From Semisulcospira habei (lineage: Eukaryota; Mollusca; Gastropoda; Semisulcospiridae), in NCBI GenBank assembly GCA_036245525.1, contig BTPG01000003.1, positions 190,806,164 to 190,870,163 of the forward strand: a stretch of DNA of 64,000 bases, given 5' to 3'. The notes under the pieces were generated by a model. The model was not told where the DNA came from. It made no database searches and worked only from the letters and a program-made list of their open reading frames with translations. The translations under genes and the position numbers were made by a program. Shown piece after piece: positions 53,791 through 64,000 of the stretch. How positions within the stretch are numbered: position 1 is the first letter of the stretch; each line of letters starts with the position of its first letter.

Positions 53791-54143
53791 CTGAAGTCCT
53801 GCAGGTGTTTCAGATCACACACGAACAGCCTCTTGGCTGCCATCACCTCCGCTGGCGTCTGTCCCTCTAGGAAGGGACGCAACTCATCCTCAGTCACGTC
53901 CAGGTTGTCGGGAAAGGAGCAGCAAAGGCGGATCACGGTGGGATCCGGACCGCACAGCCGCTGGTAGCCGAACCACCAGTCTTGGCGCCAGTCATGGTGG
54001 TCCAAGCAGGGAGGTCGGTAGTACTGGCCAGTAAGTTCGGAGTACAGCTCTTCTATCTGGGACAGTGTGGACCACGTGGACGGCTCGAGGGCATTGGCGA
54101 TGTTGTCAATGGTTGGTTTCAAGGCCGTGCCCAGCAGGAAACT
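53791..54143 (-). CDS. LOX: LOX copy 2 coding exon 4 (intact)
   Basis: One open frame from SFLLGTALKPTIDNIANALE through ELTGQYYRPPCLDHHDWRQD and WWFGYQRLCGPDP to HLQDFR. It shows the reading that copy 1 has lost. Confidence 0.95.
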
Positions 54144-54380
54144 CTGCAAGGAGCACGTGTGTGTATAGTGATCGATAAATTTGTGCATGCAGCTACTGGT
54201 ACCGAGTACACTACCTGTGGCTTCCTCCTGTACCGTTAGCCGACTAATAAACTGATAGAGCCACGCTGGGATTACGCCACAAGTACCCTTCTATTCAAAT
54301 GAGATGCGAAGCATGCTTGTGGCGTGCGTGCTGACCCAGTGGGCCTGTCTATTTGGAGAGTATTCCCGCTCATGGTACGG

Positions 54381-54590
54381 TTAACCCATTTAACCCTAAG
54401 GGCGCATATCCAGGATTTTGTACGCGTCACCTAACGACTAAGCACCAGCTGTAGGAAATGAATCTACCCCGATAATTTAAGGGTAGTGCTAGATTAACTT
54501 GTCCCTCTCAGGTGCCAAGCTTATCTGGCACTACCCTTCAATTATGGCCGATTCATCTTCTGCTGTAGGCCGTCGGGACTAAATGGGTTA
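54381..54590. mobile_element. MITE M2 (unit 2)
   Basis: TTAACCCATTTAACCCTAAGG to ACTAAATGGGTTAC; the right TTAA is mutated. Confidence 0.7.
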
Positions 54591-54941
54591 CTTACATGTA
54601 ATTAACCATTTTAATCAACCCCTTCACATACTTGGTCGCCCATTTTGCGGGAAACAGTGATCGAGAAAGCTCAATGGTCACAAGATTTCAAAATGACCAT
54701 ACTAAACAGACCTTTGCAACCCGTTGGTTGTCGGTAGAAGTTTTGGTCGAGGTGGTGCCCAAAAGAATCACCTCGACAAAGCAAGTCACCAACAGCCAAT
54801 GTGGTTGTGTGTTTTTTTTTTTTTTAAGGTCCGTTACGTAAAAATCACCTCGGCAAAAAGCGCCAGGGTCAGTGTTAAAACGGGATCGTGTGACCGAGAC
54901 AGACTATAACAATAAAATCAGTCGGCAAGAGAGCGACAAAC

Positions 54942-55017
54942 CTTGTAGTCGCTGGAGAATTCTTCCTCTGGCGGCACTTTCTCCACCCGGGCAGGTCCTT
55001 CGTTGTCTGGTGACAGT
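54942..55017 (-). CDS. LOX: LOX copy 2 coding exon 3
   Basis: 76 nt, LSPDNEGPARVEKVPPEEEF-like then SSDYK. Splice sites as in copy 1. Confidence 0.85.
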
Positions 55018-55087
55018 CTGAACAAATGAAAGCAAAGCGCGTTCACTTTTCATTCATTGCCGGAACAATTGCGAGCGACGACCAAAT

Positions 55088-55510
55088 GCAAGAGGCATAG
55101 ATCCTCACGCGTCCCTGCAGTTGCGGTGGCTCATGCGGATCTATGCCTGTTGCTGACCCCACTTTGAATCCATGTTCCTTGGACCGATGGGGTGCTTATA
55201 CGTTGGACTTGCCATTTGAAAATCTTGGCCGTTCTTTCGACGTTTCCTCGACTAGCTGTTACTGTCGATACCGTTCAGTAGTTATGCACCTTTTCCGCCG
55301 AGCAACATAACTGGTATCAGTAAAGGTTTTAAAGAAAACACTCCCTTAACCCCTTAACTGCCGAGAACAGGTAATCCTGACCTAGCAAGACATATCCCAC
55401 GAGGCCCAACAATTGCGACTCATGGGGATCTGTGTCTCCTGCTGACGCCACTTCACAGCCATGATCGTTGAACGACCAGGTCTGTTTGGAGTTGAAGTTT
55501 TTATCTAAAT
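55088..55510. mobile_element. M4 hairpin cores in LOX copy 2 intron
   Basis: One core at 55088-55153 is shared with unit 1. A second, weaker one at 55385-55442, preceded by TTAACCCCTTAACTGCCG (55346), lies in a segment (about 55262-55507) absent from unit 1. Confidence 0.5.
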
Positions 55511-55550
55511 GCAACCTGCGATCACTGGCATTGAAGGTGTCAAGACTCAC

Positions 55551-55687
55551 TGGTAGGTTTCCCTGGCCGCCTTCAGCCTCTCAGCGCGCATGTCCGGAAA
55601 GGGGTCGTTTTTTGGGAGGGAGGTGTCCAGATGCGAAACCTTGTACACCTTGTCCGCCGCCACCCATCGGTTGAACGGGAACACAAA
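55551..55687 (-). CDS. LOX: LOX copy 2 coding exon 2
   Basis: FVFPFNRWVAADKVYKVSHL to KAARETYQ. 137 nt, frame intact. Confidence 0.9.
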
Positions 55688-56955
55688 CTGCAAAGTCACG
55701 AAACGAGCAGATCAGTCGTTGACTCGTTCAGTGCCGAGAATCTATAATCTGTTGTGGGCCTGTCCCGCGCTTGTCTCCATCCCAGAATCTGTTATGGGGT
55801 CATATGTTCGTCAAAGTGTCATGTTTGCTTGCAGGCCCACTACTGCCGTAACTGTTCAAGATACACTTATGTAACATATGGTTACGAAACCCTACACAGA
55901 TCTAGTTATGGTTCATTTAGACACAGAACAATTCAGTTCAGCACACTGTCTTTATATCCAGTAAATCGACAATGACTCCAATCGGTTATATAAATACAAC
56001 GCTATCAGAACGAGAAACAGCTAAACAGATTGATACGCCAACGTGACGGCTGCGCAGAAGAAATAAGTGCAATTACGCGTGTCCAATCTAGTGTTCAAAT
56101 GGTGCTGAAATGCGTCTTTAAATTTACTGAAAGTTTTAATTTAGTATCAACCTTGAAAGTGTGTTTTGTTCAGGACACCGATTAACTCGTTTATTGACCC
56201 TGTTAAAAAGAAAATGATGTATTTTATCTTTTGGGGTTATTCTACGTTGGATGTGTCCGATTATATGTATGCTTTATTCGAAAATGTAATTATACGACAA
56301 ACATTAAAGGGTGGAACCTGTCGCACAGGTACTTGCAAGCAAAGGGCCATCACAAAATAAATTTGTTTTTGCTTTAGATATTGAGCCTACTGTCCAAGAA
56401 ACCTTATTGTTTGTTATAGCCCTTGGTTGACACAGGGTCTGATTAGTCTTGAAAATAAATTAAACCGCACTCATTGTGGCAAGCTATTTTCCTGTTAGAC
56501 GTATTAGCAAATGTCATGTGTGGACTGCTAGTTGTGTTCTACACCGACTCGTAAGAAATTTGAATAAATAAACCACTAGACCGCAGAACTTCCGGTACAA
56601 ATTTTTCTTTAAAATATACATTAACCCTGTTAGCCCCAAGATCCCATTTATCAAATTCTGGAGGTGTTGCCTGAAGGCCGTTCTTAATTAAACGAACCTT
56701 AGTTCGCCAACTCTGACGATCTAGAGTTCACGATCTCGGGCGAACCAGGTTGGTTCTTAATTGGATGTTCTAAAGATACGGCGAACCTAGTTCGAAGTAG
56801 TTCGCGAACCCGCCTCGGCAAACCATAGTTCACTGTCCAGAAAAAGATCGCTCGACATGCCGAGCGATCCAAGTCGTACCTCTTCCCCGATTGGTCAAAA
56901 CTTTTACCCTCTTCTGCGTTGGAGATAAGATAGTAACCGATAGAACTATGGAGGA

Positions 56956-57340
56956 TTGATTGATTGTACATTGCTTAACGTCCCGACAGCAACAAGGCTT
57001 TCTCAGGACGTGCCTGCACTGCTTGTGAAAAAAATAAAAAAGAAACAGAACATTGAATGTATGTCGCCAGCCGGTCAAATACGTTAAATAAACCTAACAC
57101 ATGGGCCTAAATAAAGCTAAGACCATTTAGCAACACACATCCAATATCAAGAGCTACAGGCAGTGCAGACAGTAGGGAGAGTTTTAAAAAGGCAAATACA
57201 GGTGAATGGACAAAGGGTAGACAGAAACACATGCCCCAGAATAGAGAGAAAAACCCACCCTGTGGGGCTGACCAGGGTGACCCTGGGAACTAAAAAATAC
57301 CTAACCCCACCCAAGTCCCCCAGGGCAGACCCGGGTGGGG
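56956..57340 (-). mobile_element. Retroposon with 15-bp target duplication (unit 2 only)
   Basis: TAGAACTATGGAGGA occurs at 56941-56955 and 57341-57355. Between them is 385 bp whose minus strand starts CCCCACCCGGGTCTGCCC and ends GACGTTAAGCAATGTACA with CAAT repeats. Unit 1 has one copy of the target (about 33528-33545). It has no ORF, so it is a SINE or a truncated LINE end. Confidence 0.8.
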
Positions 57341-57361
57341 TAGAACTATGGAGGACGGCGA

Positions 57362-57588
57362 TATTTCACTCGTGCGAAGAACAAGACCTATTTTATTGAT
57401 TTGTGGGAGGCGCAACGCTGTTTGTGGGATCGCTACTGCAAGGAGTACAAAAACAAAAATCGTTCAAATCGCGAAGCGGCACAGCGGCAGCCATTTTAAA
57501 CAAATTCGCAGACAGTAAGTACGCCGAATCAAGCACTTCAGTAAAGAAAGAGAACCATGGTAAACCTGATTTGCTGAAGTTCGCCTAG
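57362..57588 (+). pseudogene. MADF-like domain fragment (unit 2)
   Basis: Same FIDLWEAQRCLWDRYCKEYK start as 33555-33706. A 2-nt insertion after KNK shifts the frame into AAAILNKFADS, which continues as KYAESSTSVKKENHGKP to a stop at 57586-57588. Confidence 0.45.
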
Positions 57589-58245
57589 GTTCGTTCAACC
57601 GCAATTATGAAACAAACCAAAAGATCGCCGATCTTCTCCGATCTAGGTTTACTGAACAGAAGGTTCGACCAATTAACAGCTTTAACGATTATGTACAGTT
57701 GCACGAGATGGATTGACCATGACAATTCAAGGTAAGAGCCGGATTGGCTTCGCGCCTGAATGCGCGAAGCTAATCTGGTACTACCCTTGGAATTATCATG
57801 GTCAAGCCATCTCCTGCTGTAGGGGATCCGGGGATAAACGGTTTAACTTCAGTCCATTTGTTCACACTCCAATAATTGGTATAGAGACGACGAACTCTCA
57901 CTTGTCCATTTGATCGGGTAAATATGGCCGCTACACTAACAAAATTATGTATACAAGTGTCTTGGGTGTCGTTCACAAACCAGAAAGTAGGTCAAGGTTT
58001 AAATAGGGCTGATTCCATTCCAACTGACTACAGTCAAACTGCACACTGGTTTTGTACTGTGTAATCTGCAGATGTTCCACATCACTTTCCACGTCTCGTG
58101 ATAATGAACCCGTTAATGATGCAGACAGAAAACGATACAGTAAAAAAAATAAATTGCGTTGTTATATTGCCAGGCAGTATATTTTTGCTTTCATACTTCA
58201 AACAGCACAAGCAAAAAGCACTTCCAGTAAGCAAAAGAATCTCGG

Positions 58246-58320
58246 GGCCGACATGAGCTTTAATTAAACCGTGCACGACTGTGCCGTGCACGGTTTAATT
58301 AAAGCTGATGTCGGCTCAGA
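58246..58320. repeat. Palindrome next to PLAT exon (unit 2)
   Basis: CATGAGCTTTAATTAAACCG and its complement around GTGCACGACTGTGCCGTGCAC. Confidence 0.75.
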
Positions 58321-58357
58321 TTTAAAAAAAAAAACTTTTGCTAACTGTGTAGCTTAC

Positions 58358-58660
58358 CTCCGAGCCGTCGCTGGTTTCTATGGTAACGCTCTCCAGGTAC
58401 CATTCGCTCATCAGCCCCGAGTTGTCACGTCTTAACTCCAGCACGTGCGGTTTGTCGGTCAGCGCCTTCGTGTCAAGGGCCTTCAGCGTGAACAGGTCCT
58501 GCTGGCCGCGCTCGAATTCGTTTCGGAAGAAATTGTCTAGCGGGATGGGTGGCGTCACGTTGCCCTCGACGTCATAGATGACGATAGTGACGTTGGCGTT
58601 CGTGCCCGCGTCTTTGACGTCACCAATCTTGACGTGCACATTGTAGACGTTGCTTGACAT
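58358..58660 (-). CDS. LOX: LOX copy 2 coding exon 1 (PLAT)
   Basis: Starts MSSNVYNVHVKIGDVKDAGT and ends SDGSE at donor GGAG/GTAAGC. The acceptor at 58694 gives a short UTR part before the ATG. Confidence 0.93.
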
Positions 58661-58854
58661 CGTTATAGGTAGTGCCGTGGTTAATTTTGGCGTCCTGTAT
58701 AAAACAGATTCGACTTGCTCAAGGAAAAACCCGACGCGCTAGGTACCTAATCCAGACCTAACGGGTCCCCGCCATTAATCTCTACACGCCAGCTTGCGTT
58801 TTTGAAATATTGTAAATTCAACGCCAAAGATCTACAAAGTGGTTTCAGCCAGAG

Positions 58855-59152
58855 GCATATATCAGAAGCCCCTGGCAAATGCGGGGGCTCATGACAATCT
58901 ATACCTCTTGCAGAGGGGAAGGGGCACTTTTTCTCGGAAGTCAAGGCGTTAACCCATTTAGCCCCGACGGCCTACAACAGGTGATGGAGCGGCCATGATA
59001 ATTCAAGGGTAGTGTGGTTGGCGCTATTAGGCGCCAAGCTAATTTGGCACTACCCTTCAATTATCATGGTCGAACCATCTCTTGGAACTGGTACATCGTT
59101 AAGTGAAACTTCTAAAATTTGAAAAATGTGGCCATGGGGTCAAATGGGTTAA
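58855..59152. mobile_element. M4 core and intact M2 at unit 2/3 boundary
   Basis: M4 hairpin core about 58855-58915, then M2 from TTAACCCATTTAGCCCC (58949) to AAATGGGTTAA (59152). Confidence 0.7.
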
Positions 59153-59421
59153 CCATCTACAAATGCGAGTTAATAAAGAAACACGTTTAGAATGAACAAG
59201 CAGAAAATAGTTTACTTGAAGTAGGCTTACTTAAAGTAAACTTTTGTGCTCGTCCTCTCAAAACGTGCGTCTAACCAGCAAAGTTAAGGGCTTGGAAAGG
59301 ACGAGCAACAAAACTGTTTATGCTCCAAGTTTCAAAGCGTGCTTTTTTGTCGGGTTTTTCCTAAGGAAGAGTGAACATAAAACTGAACCGAGTTTTGTTT
59401 TGTGTTCACGACGCCATATAA

Positions 59422-59606
59422 AATTATCTCATTACATCCTCGGGATAAAATTAATATTTTGACATCCTTTTGGCGTCTGTCAGTTATGTAGACTGATCGA
59501 CCATACTAGTTTAAGGGATGTCAGAATAGCTTGGCTCCAAGCTATTCCGACACCACCCTTTAAACTATCATGTTCGACACTCATCCTGTCGTAGCTTATC
59601 AGGGTT
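59422..59606. mobile_element. MITE M3 (unit 3)
   Basis: Counterpart of 395-574. Confidence 0.65.
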
Positions 59607-59854
59607 AACAAAAACATGTTGCGGTAACTACTGTAGTCATCTTCGTAGCCGTTCTAAAAATGAAATATTGAAACGAAAAGAAACGAGTAACGTAACCGAA
59701 ACTCGTCACTATTTCCACCTAGTTCGCAACAGCTAGATGTTGGGGCTGACGTCGGTCTCGCGTATAGCTGTGCGCGGACCAGCTGCTGCCGACGCGTGCC
59801 CGATCAGTCTTTGCTTACCGGGCAGTAGCTGAGAAGTATTCTTTAAGATTTGTA

Positions 59855-59946
59855 TTAACCCTTTGGGTGTCAGTAGCAATTTTGGTCGAGGCGATTCCTA
59901 CTGGAATCATCGACCAAAACTGCTATCGACACCCGACAACTATTAA
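59855..59946. mobile_element. MITE M1 (unit 3)
   Basis: Counterpart of 746-837, with a few arm mismatches. Confidence 0.7.
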
Positions 59947-60925
59947 CTTTAAAAGCCAACTACCGCTGTAACTGTTCAAAAATACTCTTCTGTAACACAT
60001 GGTGACGAAACGCTGCACACATGTCTTGTTATGCTTCATTTAGACACAGGACAATCCAGTTCAGCATACGTCTTTATATCAAGTAAAATGACCGACTCCA
60101 TTCCGTTCTAGAAATTCAACGCTTTCGGTACCGGAAACCGCTAAAAATATACTGACACGCCAACGGCTGCGCAGAATAAATAAGTGCGACGATGCTCTGG
60201 CTGCGTGTCCAAAGTGCTGTTACAGTTCATTAGGTGTGTCGACACGGCATAATGACCACAAATGGTGCTGAAGTGTCGCCAGATTTATGCGTAATGGTAC
60301 TTTAAAACAGTCGTGATGCTCTTTGAAACCACGTGTTTTTTTTTTACCTCTATGCTTCTTAACTGCGAGAATCGCCTGTATAGTGCAGGCACAAAAAAAC
60401 AGCTATTCTGTTATGGTGTAAATAATATACGTCTGCAGTATACAAAAGATCTTCGGGCCGACGGCGGCCGCAGTGGGCACGCGGTCGGCCCGAGGGCCTT
60501 TTCGCCATATTTTCTTTCTTGTTTCTCGGTCGTCTTGTTTCGGTTTTGTTTGGGTTCCCTTGCATTTAGTAGACACACTGAGCCTTACCGACATAGGCTG
60601 GTTCAGATAGGCGTTTTCAAGACGTATTTATTCCTACTACTGACCGTCAGTTTTTAAGTGACAAAAAGAAAAACATACTGCTAAAAGCGAGTAGAACGAT
60701 GTACACTGTATTGTTGATAAAATCGTGAACATGAATTTGTCTACCCCAGCCTGTGCTCACCAGTGCCCGAACCATCAATAGCCAGTCTCCTCCCAACGCG
60801 CAAAATCGCAACATTCAGTTCCCACGCACGATGTCACCACTGTACTTGCGCGCATGCACATAGAGCCTAAAACTGCATTTTTCTATTATAAATCAAACAC
60901 ACAATGTCAGGGCTGTAATACTCAC
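59947..60925 (-). other. Inferred first intron of LOX copy 2, non-coding
   Basis: Collinear with 838-1825; no gene seen. Confidence 0.5.
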
Positions 60926-61000
60926 ACGCAACTTTGAAGAGTTCAGCAAAGACCGGTCCCGGTTCTAACGCTTACCTATCGCAGAAATTTTCAAAATGGA
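60926..61000 (-). other. Putative non-coding first exon of LOX copy 2
   Basis: Donor GTGAGTATT (GT at 60925-60924), about 2.2 kb before the acceptor at 58694. The start is estimated from TATA. Confidence 0.45.
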
Positions 61001-61022
61001 TTCTTTTACTTTAGATCATTGT

Positions 61023-61030
61023 CTTTTATA
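61023..61030 (-). promoter_or_regulatory. TATA box of LOX copy 2 promoter
   Basis: TATAAAAG after TGTGGTTTGAG on the minus strand. Confidence 0.5.
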
Positions 61031-61389
61031 CTCAAACCACAGGAAGGACATGAGAACCTAAAATATTTTCACTGACAACGGCTCTGAGCCTCTACAGAGT
61101 CTCAAAGCCGCGGTCAATTGACATACCTGTTTAGGTTTCCTATTCCTGTGCCGGCCAGGCAACCTCACGAAAGTAGTGATTTTCAAGTTTCACGCTTCAA
61201 GCATGCTGCCAAACTCAAGGTTGTCGTGATATAGCTGATGTTGCCAATGTAACAAGTTGAGTTGCTGGAACAAGCGGGGTAATGGGTGGTGTGGGTACCA
61301 TCACGGCTACACTGACCACTTCTTTTGCGATTCACGAAGGTGGGTGGGGGTGAGGTGGTGGTGATGGTAGTGGGGGGTGGAGGGGGGGC

Positions 61390-61468
61390 TGAACGAATTT
61401 CTATCTTATCTGGATTCAAACTCACGACCTTTTGGTCGAGAGTCGAACGCTGTACTACCCACTGCCCT
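61390..61468 (-). repeat. tRNA-like fragment (unit 3)
   Basis: Same element as 3117-3192. Immediately upstream (about 61337) the MITE plus SINE block of the other units is missing. Confidence 0.45.
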
Positions 61469-61607
61469 GAGAGGGGCCTTTGTCAGGCGACTCGTCGTTA
61501 ACCAATTAACCCCGCGGCTGCATTTCCCAGTTTTAGAGGCGTCACCTTAACTATGAACCAGTTGCAGAAAATGGATCAACTATGATCATTCAAGGGTAGT
61601 GTCAGAT

Positions 61608-62350
61608 TAGCTCGGGTTGCCGATAGGGATATCTACAAGAAAGCTTTCGTCATGCCCGACGGTCATTGGGAGTTCCTGAAGATGCCTTTTGAAATGGTGA
61701 ACAGTGGCGCCACTTTGAAGAGAGGACTGAAAAAGATCCTAGAGGATATGCAGAATGTGGTCTTTTACTGGGACGACATCTTGGGCCAGACCTGGGAAGA
61801 TCCCCTCAATGCCCTCCGAGAACTGTTCCAGCGTCTGTCAGATGCGAATTTCACCATCCGACCAAGCAAGTGTATCTTTGAGGCAGACAACGTGGATTTC
61901 GTCGGGCACCGGTTGAGCGTAGGCTTGGATGGACATGACAACGTGAGAAAGATCATGGATGCCCACGACCTACTACCAAGACGCAGGTTGGCTCATTCAT
62001 GGGACAACCCAACGAGGTGAGGTGGGAGGAGGCTCAAGAGCGAGCATTTCAGGCACTTCGTGATATCCTGACCGAGAAGCCCATTCTACACCTCCCCGAC
62101 CTATTGAAGACCTCCGTCCTGAGGACCGACGCCTCCAACGACGGAGTGGGTGCCATCCTAATGCAGGAGAATGATGGGAAACTTTACCCAGTGAGCTACG
62201 CCAGCTTGAAGTTAACCCGAGCCGAGTAGAATTATTCTACCATCGAGAAGGAGTGCTTAGCCATCATCTGCGGAGTGAGGAGGTTTGAGCTGTACCTGCA
62301 GGTACCATGTGTGCTGCAGACGGACCATCAACCATTGAATTATCTCAACT
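61608..62350 (+). pseudogene. Gypsy RT-RNase H remnant (unit 3)
   Basis: MPDGHWEFLKMPFEMVNSGA, NVVFYWDDILGQT, a frame change at about 61970, then QPNEVRWEEAQERAFQALRD and TDASNDGVGAILMQEN to the same stop after LTRAE. Same internal deletion as the other two copies. Confidence 0.85.
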
Positions 62351-62741
62351 TTATTTTCTTTGTTCAGGACAGTTTAAAGGAACTGTGAAACGATTATTTC
62401 AGAGTAATTTATTTGATTTGATTTTTTTATGTGAGATTGTTAGTGTTTATAGTTTTGTGTAGTTTAACAGAGCCACAACTGTGTTTTTAGGTTATATAAA
62501 AATCTTTTTTTTTTTTTAATTTCGTCCTTAAAAGCGAGGTAATGTTATGTTTGTGGTTGCGTTACTGTGTTCTGAGGTTTGAGAAGAAATTTTGTTCTAA
62601 AAAGGTGGGTTGGGGGGTGGGGAGGTAAATTTATGTTTGTGGTTGTGTTTATTCTTTTTAGAGCATGTGTGTGTTGATCATAGGAAGGATCCTATATTCA
62701 TTTGAGTTGTTTTGGATAAGAATTACGTACCTTTTTAGTGA
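62351..62741 (+). mobile_element. Gypsy 3' region and LTR start (unit 3)
   Basis: A degenerate LTR start at about 62629 runs to ACCTTTTTAGTGA, then LINE-B as in unit 2. Confidence 0.6.
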
Positions 62742-64000
62742 TAATTTAAAATAAAAATAGAAACAAAATAATAATAAAATTTTAAAAATTGAATACACAG
62801 AATAATAGTAACACTCAACATTCATCTTATACCCCCCCCCCTCCCCCCCCCCCCCACACACACACAAACACACACACACACACACACACATTATACATAA
62901 ATACATGTGGTACATGAAAGTATTAACCATCAGGTTTGTTTAAATAAATGCCCAGTGATGTTATATTTGGCTCATTAAGTAATCGAAAAGTTTCGTTTTT
63001 AAGATTCCAAGCGAGGCTATAGTCTTCAAATGTGCAGGAATAGTGTTTCTGTTGTGTTTCTATCACAAACGGTCCAGAAAATGATAAACTAGTTTAAAGA
63101 GGTCAATTTTAGGCAGAGGTAGAGGTAAAGTATTGTTCCTTGAGGTCCGTTCGCGTTCTTGATGTGCTATAAATTTTTTGGTTAGATACTGCGGTGTGAT
63201 GTTATTTAATATCTTGTGCATGAGGATGCATTTGTTGAAACTAAGTTGTTGACGCAGGCCGAGAATGTTTAGATGTCTAAATTTGTCTGTGGTAGGAATG
63301 GGCCGCGTATCTATCATTTGGACAGCTCTTTTATATATATATATATAGAGTTTAACCTGTTCTTGTGAACATCACTACAACCGTCCCAAACTATGGAGAC
63401 ATAATCAACGTGAGACTTGATATGGGCAGGAAACAACAGTTTACGAGTATGTGTATCCGTTACTTGTCTAAACTGGGACAACAGGAAAGTGTTTATAGCA
63501 ATGGATGTACAGACTGTATTTATATGCGTCTCCCAACATAGTTGTTCGTCAACGTGTATTCCCAAGAATTTACACTCTGTGACTTGTTCTATCGGTTTAG
63601 CGTTCAGTTGTAAATGTAACGACTGTGGTCAGCGTTGGTGTTTTTTGTCGTGTAGTGATTAAAATATCCTTTGTTTTTCCTGGATGAAGAACCAAATGAT
63701 TCACTCTACACCTGTCGTAAACCTCACTGAGACTACTTTGTAAGCTAAGGTTAATATCAGCTGTTTTGTTTTTTTTAAACCCGAAACATGGAGGCTCGTA
63801 TCGTCCGCAAACAGTCTGCAGTTGACATCATTGCTAGTAATATGCAAGGGCAAATCATTAATGAATATTATAAATAAATGAGGTCCCAAGATCGACCCCT
63901 GGGGGTTACCGTAGTTAACTTGTCCTTGTTTAGAGTATTTTCCATGGGTATTCACCTTTTGTTTTCCGTCTTTTAGGTATGATCTAAAGAATGCTATGGC
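62742..64000 (-). mobile_element. LINE-B fragment (unit 3, cut by window end)
   Basis: Open pieces 63063-63317, 63314-63565 and 63701-63955 repeat the unit 2 reading (HVDEQLCWETHINTV; GSILGPHLFIIFINDLPL; FADDTSLHVSG). A C-rich and CA-repeat stretch lies at 62831-62890. Confidence 0.8.

Larger units (their letters stand above)
56621..57846. mobile_element. MITE M2 carrying nested insertions (unit 2)
   Basis: Left arm TTAACCCTGTTAGCCCCAAG and right arm GGGATAAACGGTTTAA. Between them is the Harbinger-like segment, itself split by the retroposon 56956-57340. After the MADF fragment about 160 bp (57516-57677) is present that unit 1 lacks, including GTTCGCCTAGGTTCG motifs resembling the left end. 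Confidence 0.55.
47999..58694 (-). pseudogene. LOX: Lipoxygenase gene, copy 2 (nine coding exons, 4-nt deletion)
   Basis: Same architecture as copy 1. All exon lengths and splice junctions agree except coding exon 1 (303 nt, +3), coding exon 4 (353 nt, intact) and coding exon 5 (164 nt, a 4-nt deletion that shifts the frame). Without that deletion the exons total 2010 nt, an uninterrupted 669-aa LOX, close to the roughly 670 aa of 5-LOX-like enzymes. Iron ligands and Ala403 are unchanged. A non-coding first exon is inferred at 60926-61000 in unit 3. A retroposon (56956-57340) and a partly degraded Harbinger-like element sit in the intron between coding exons 1 and 2. It is either a recent pseudogene or an intact gene with a sequence error. 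Confidence 0.93.
34996..59020. repeat. Tandem unit 2 of the lipoxygenase gene array
   Basis: This copy of about 24.0 kb is in the same orientation as unit 1. It keeps LOX copy 2, the fragmented Gypsy remnants, LINE-B, the orphan promoter and almost all intronic MITEs. It lacks LINE-A and the complete Gypsy element. It adds a plus-strand LINE fragment (41237-42205), a retroposon (56956-57340) and an extra intronic segment near 55262-55507. Confidence 0.93.
59021..64000. repeat. Tandem unit 3, 5' part only
   Basis: The first 5 kb repeats units 1 and 2: MITEs, LOX first exon and promoter, Gypsy RT remnant, LTR start and LINE-B. The window ends inside LINE-B. Unit 3 lacks the MITE plus SINE block found at 2242-2906 and 37313-37967. 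It shares with unit 2 the junction that fuses the LTR directly to LINE-B. Confidence 0.92.

Overview
The window is animal nuclear DNA: genes are split by GT-AG introns, transposons are dense, and microsatellites and homopolymer runs are frequent. The gene content (a PLAT-domain animal lipoxygenase) and the repeat mix (Gmr1-like Ty3/Gypsy elements, CR1/L2/Jockey-group LINEs, tRNA-derived SINEs, TTAA-flanked MITEs) suggest a marine invertebrate, probably a lophotrochozoan such as a mollusc. That placement is inference.

The layout is a tandem array. Unit 1 (1-34995), unit 2 (34996-59020) and the start of unit 3 (59021-64000) are near-identical copies in the same orientation. Each full unit carries one lipoxygenase (LOX) gene on the minus strand. 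I reconstructed nine coding exons in both complete copies (23690-34666 and 47999-58694). The frame totals 2010 nt (669 aa plus stop). It has a PLAT domain, iron ligands at His360, His365, His548 and Asn552, and a C-terminal Ile669. A TATA box and a non-coding first exon lie about 2.2 kb upstream of each ATG, in the next unit. The same promoter and exon at 1826-1930 would serve a further copy to the left of the window, and unit 3 continues to the right, so the array is larger than shown. Each complete copy has one disabling indel, in a different exon: +1 nt in coding exon 4 of copy 1, and -4 nt in coding exon 5 of copy 2.

The 5' half of each unit is mostly transposon. Gmr1-like Gypsy remnants have integrase upstream of reverse transcriptase. 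Their LTR is invaded by two different minus-strand LINEs, at 4811-9203 and 9319-12060. Unit 1 alone carries a structurally complete Gypsy insertion (16438-21616) with both LTRs and a CAAGG target duplication; its empty site is intact in unit 2 (45958-45962). This element has lost its integrase by a deletion at a short microhomology. Unit 2 alone carries a 385-bp retroposon with a 15-bp target duplication (56941-57355) and a plus-strand LINE fragment (41237-42205).

A second, orphan copy of the LOX promoter and first exon sits at about 15.7-16.1 kb and 45.3-45.6 kb, facing transposon DNA rather than a LOX body. It points to an older duplication inside the unit.

Introns and intergenic DNA are peppered with short foldback elements. 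Most begin TTAACCC and end GGGTTAA, as expected of piggyBac-type MITEs. Apart from LOX I see no other cellular gene, no rRNA, no functional tRNA and no CRISPR.
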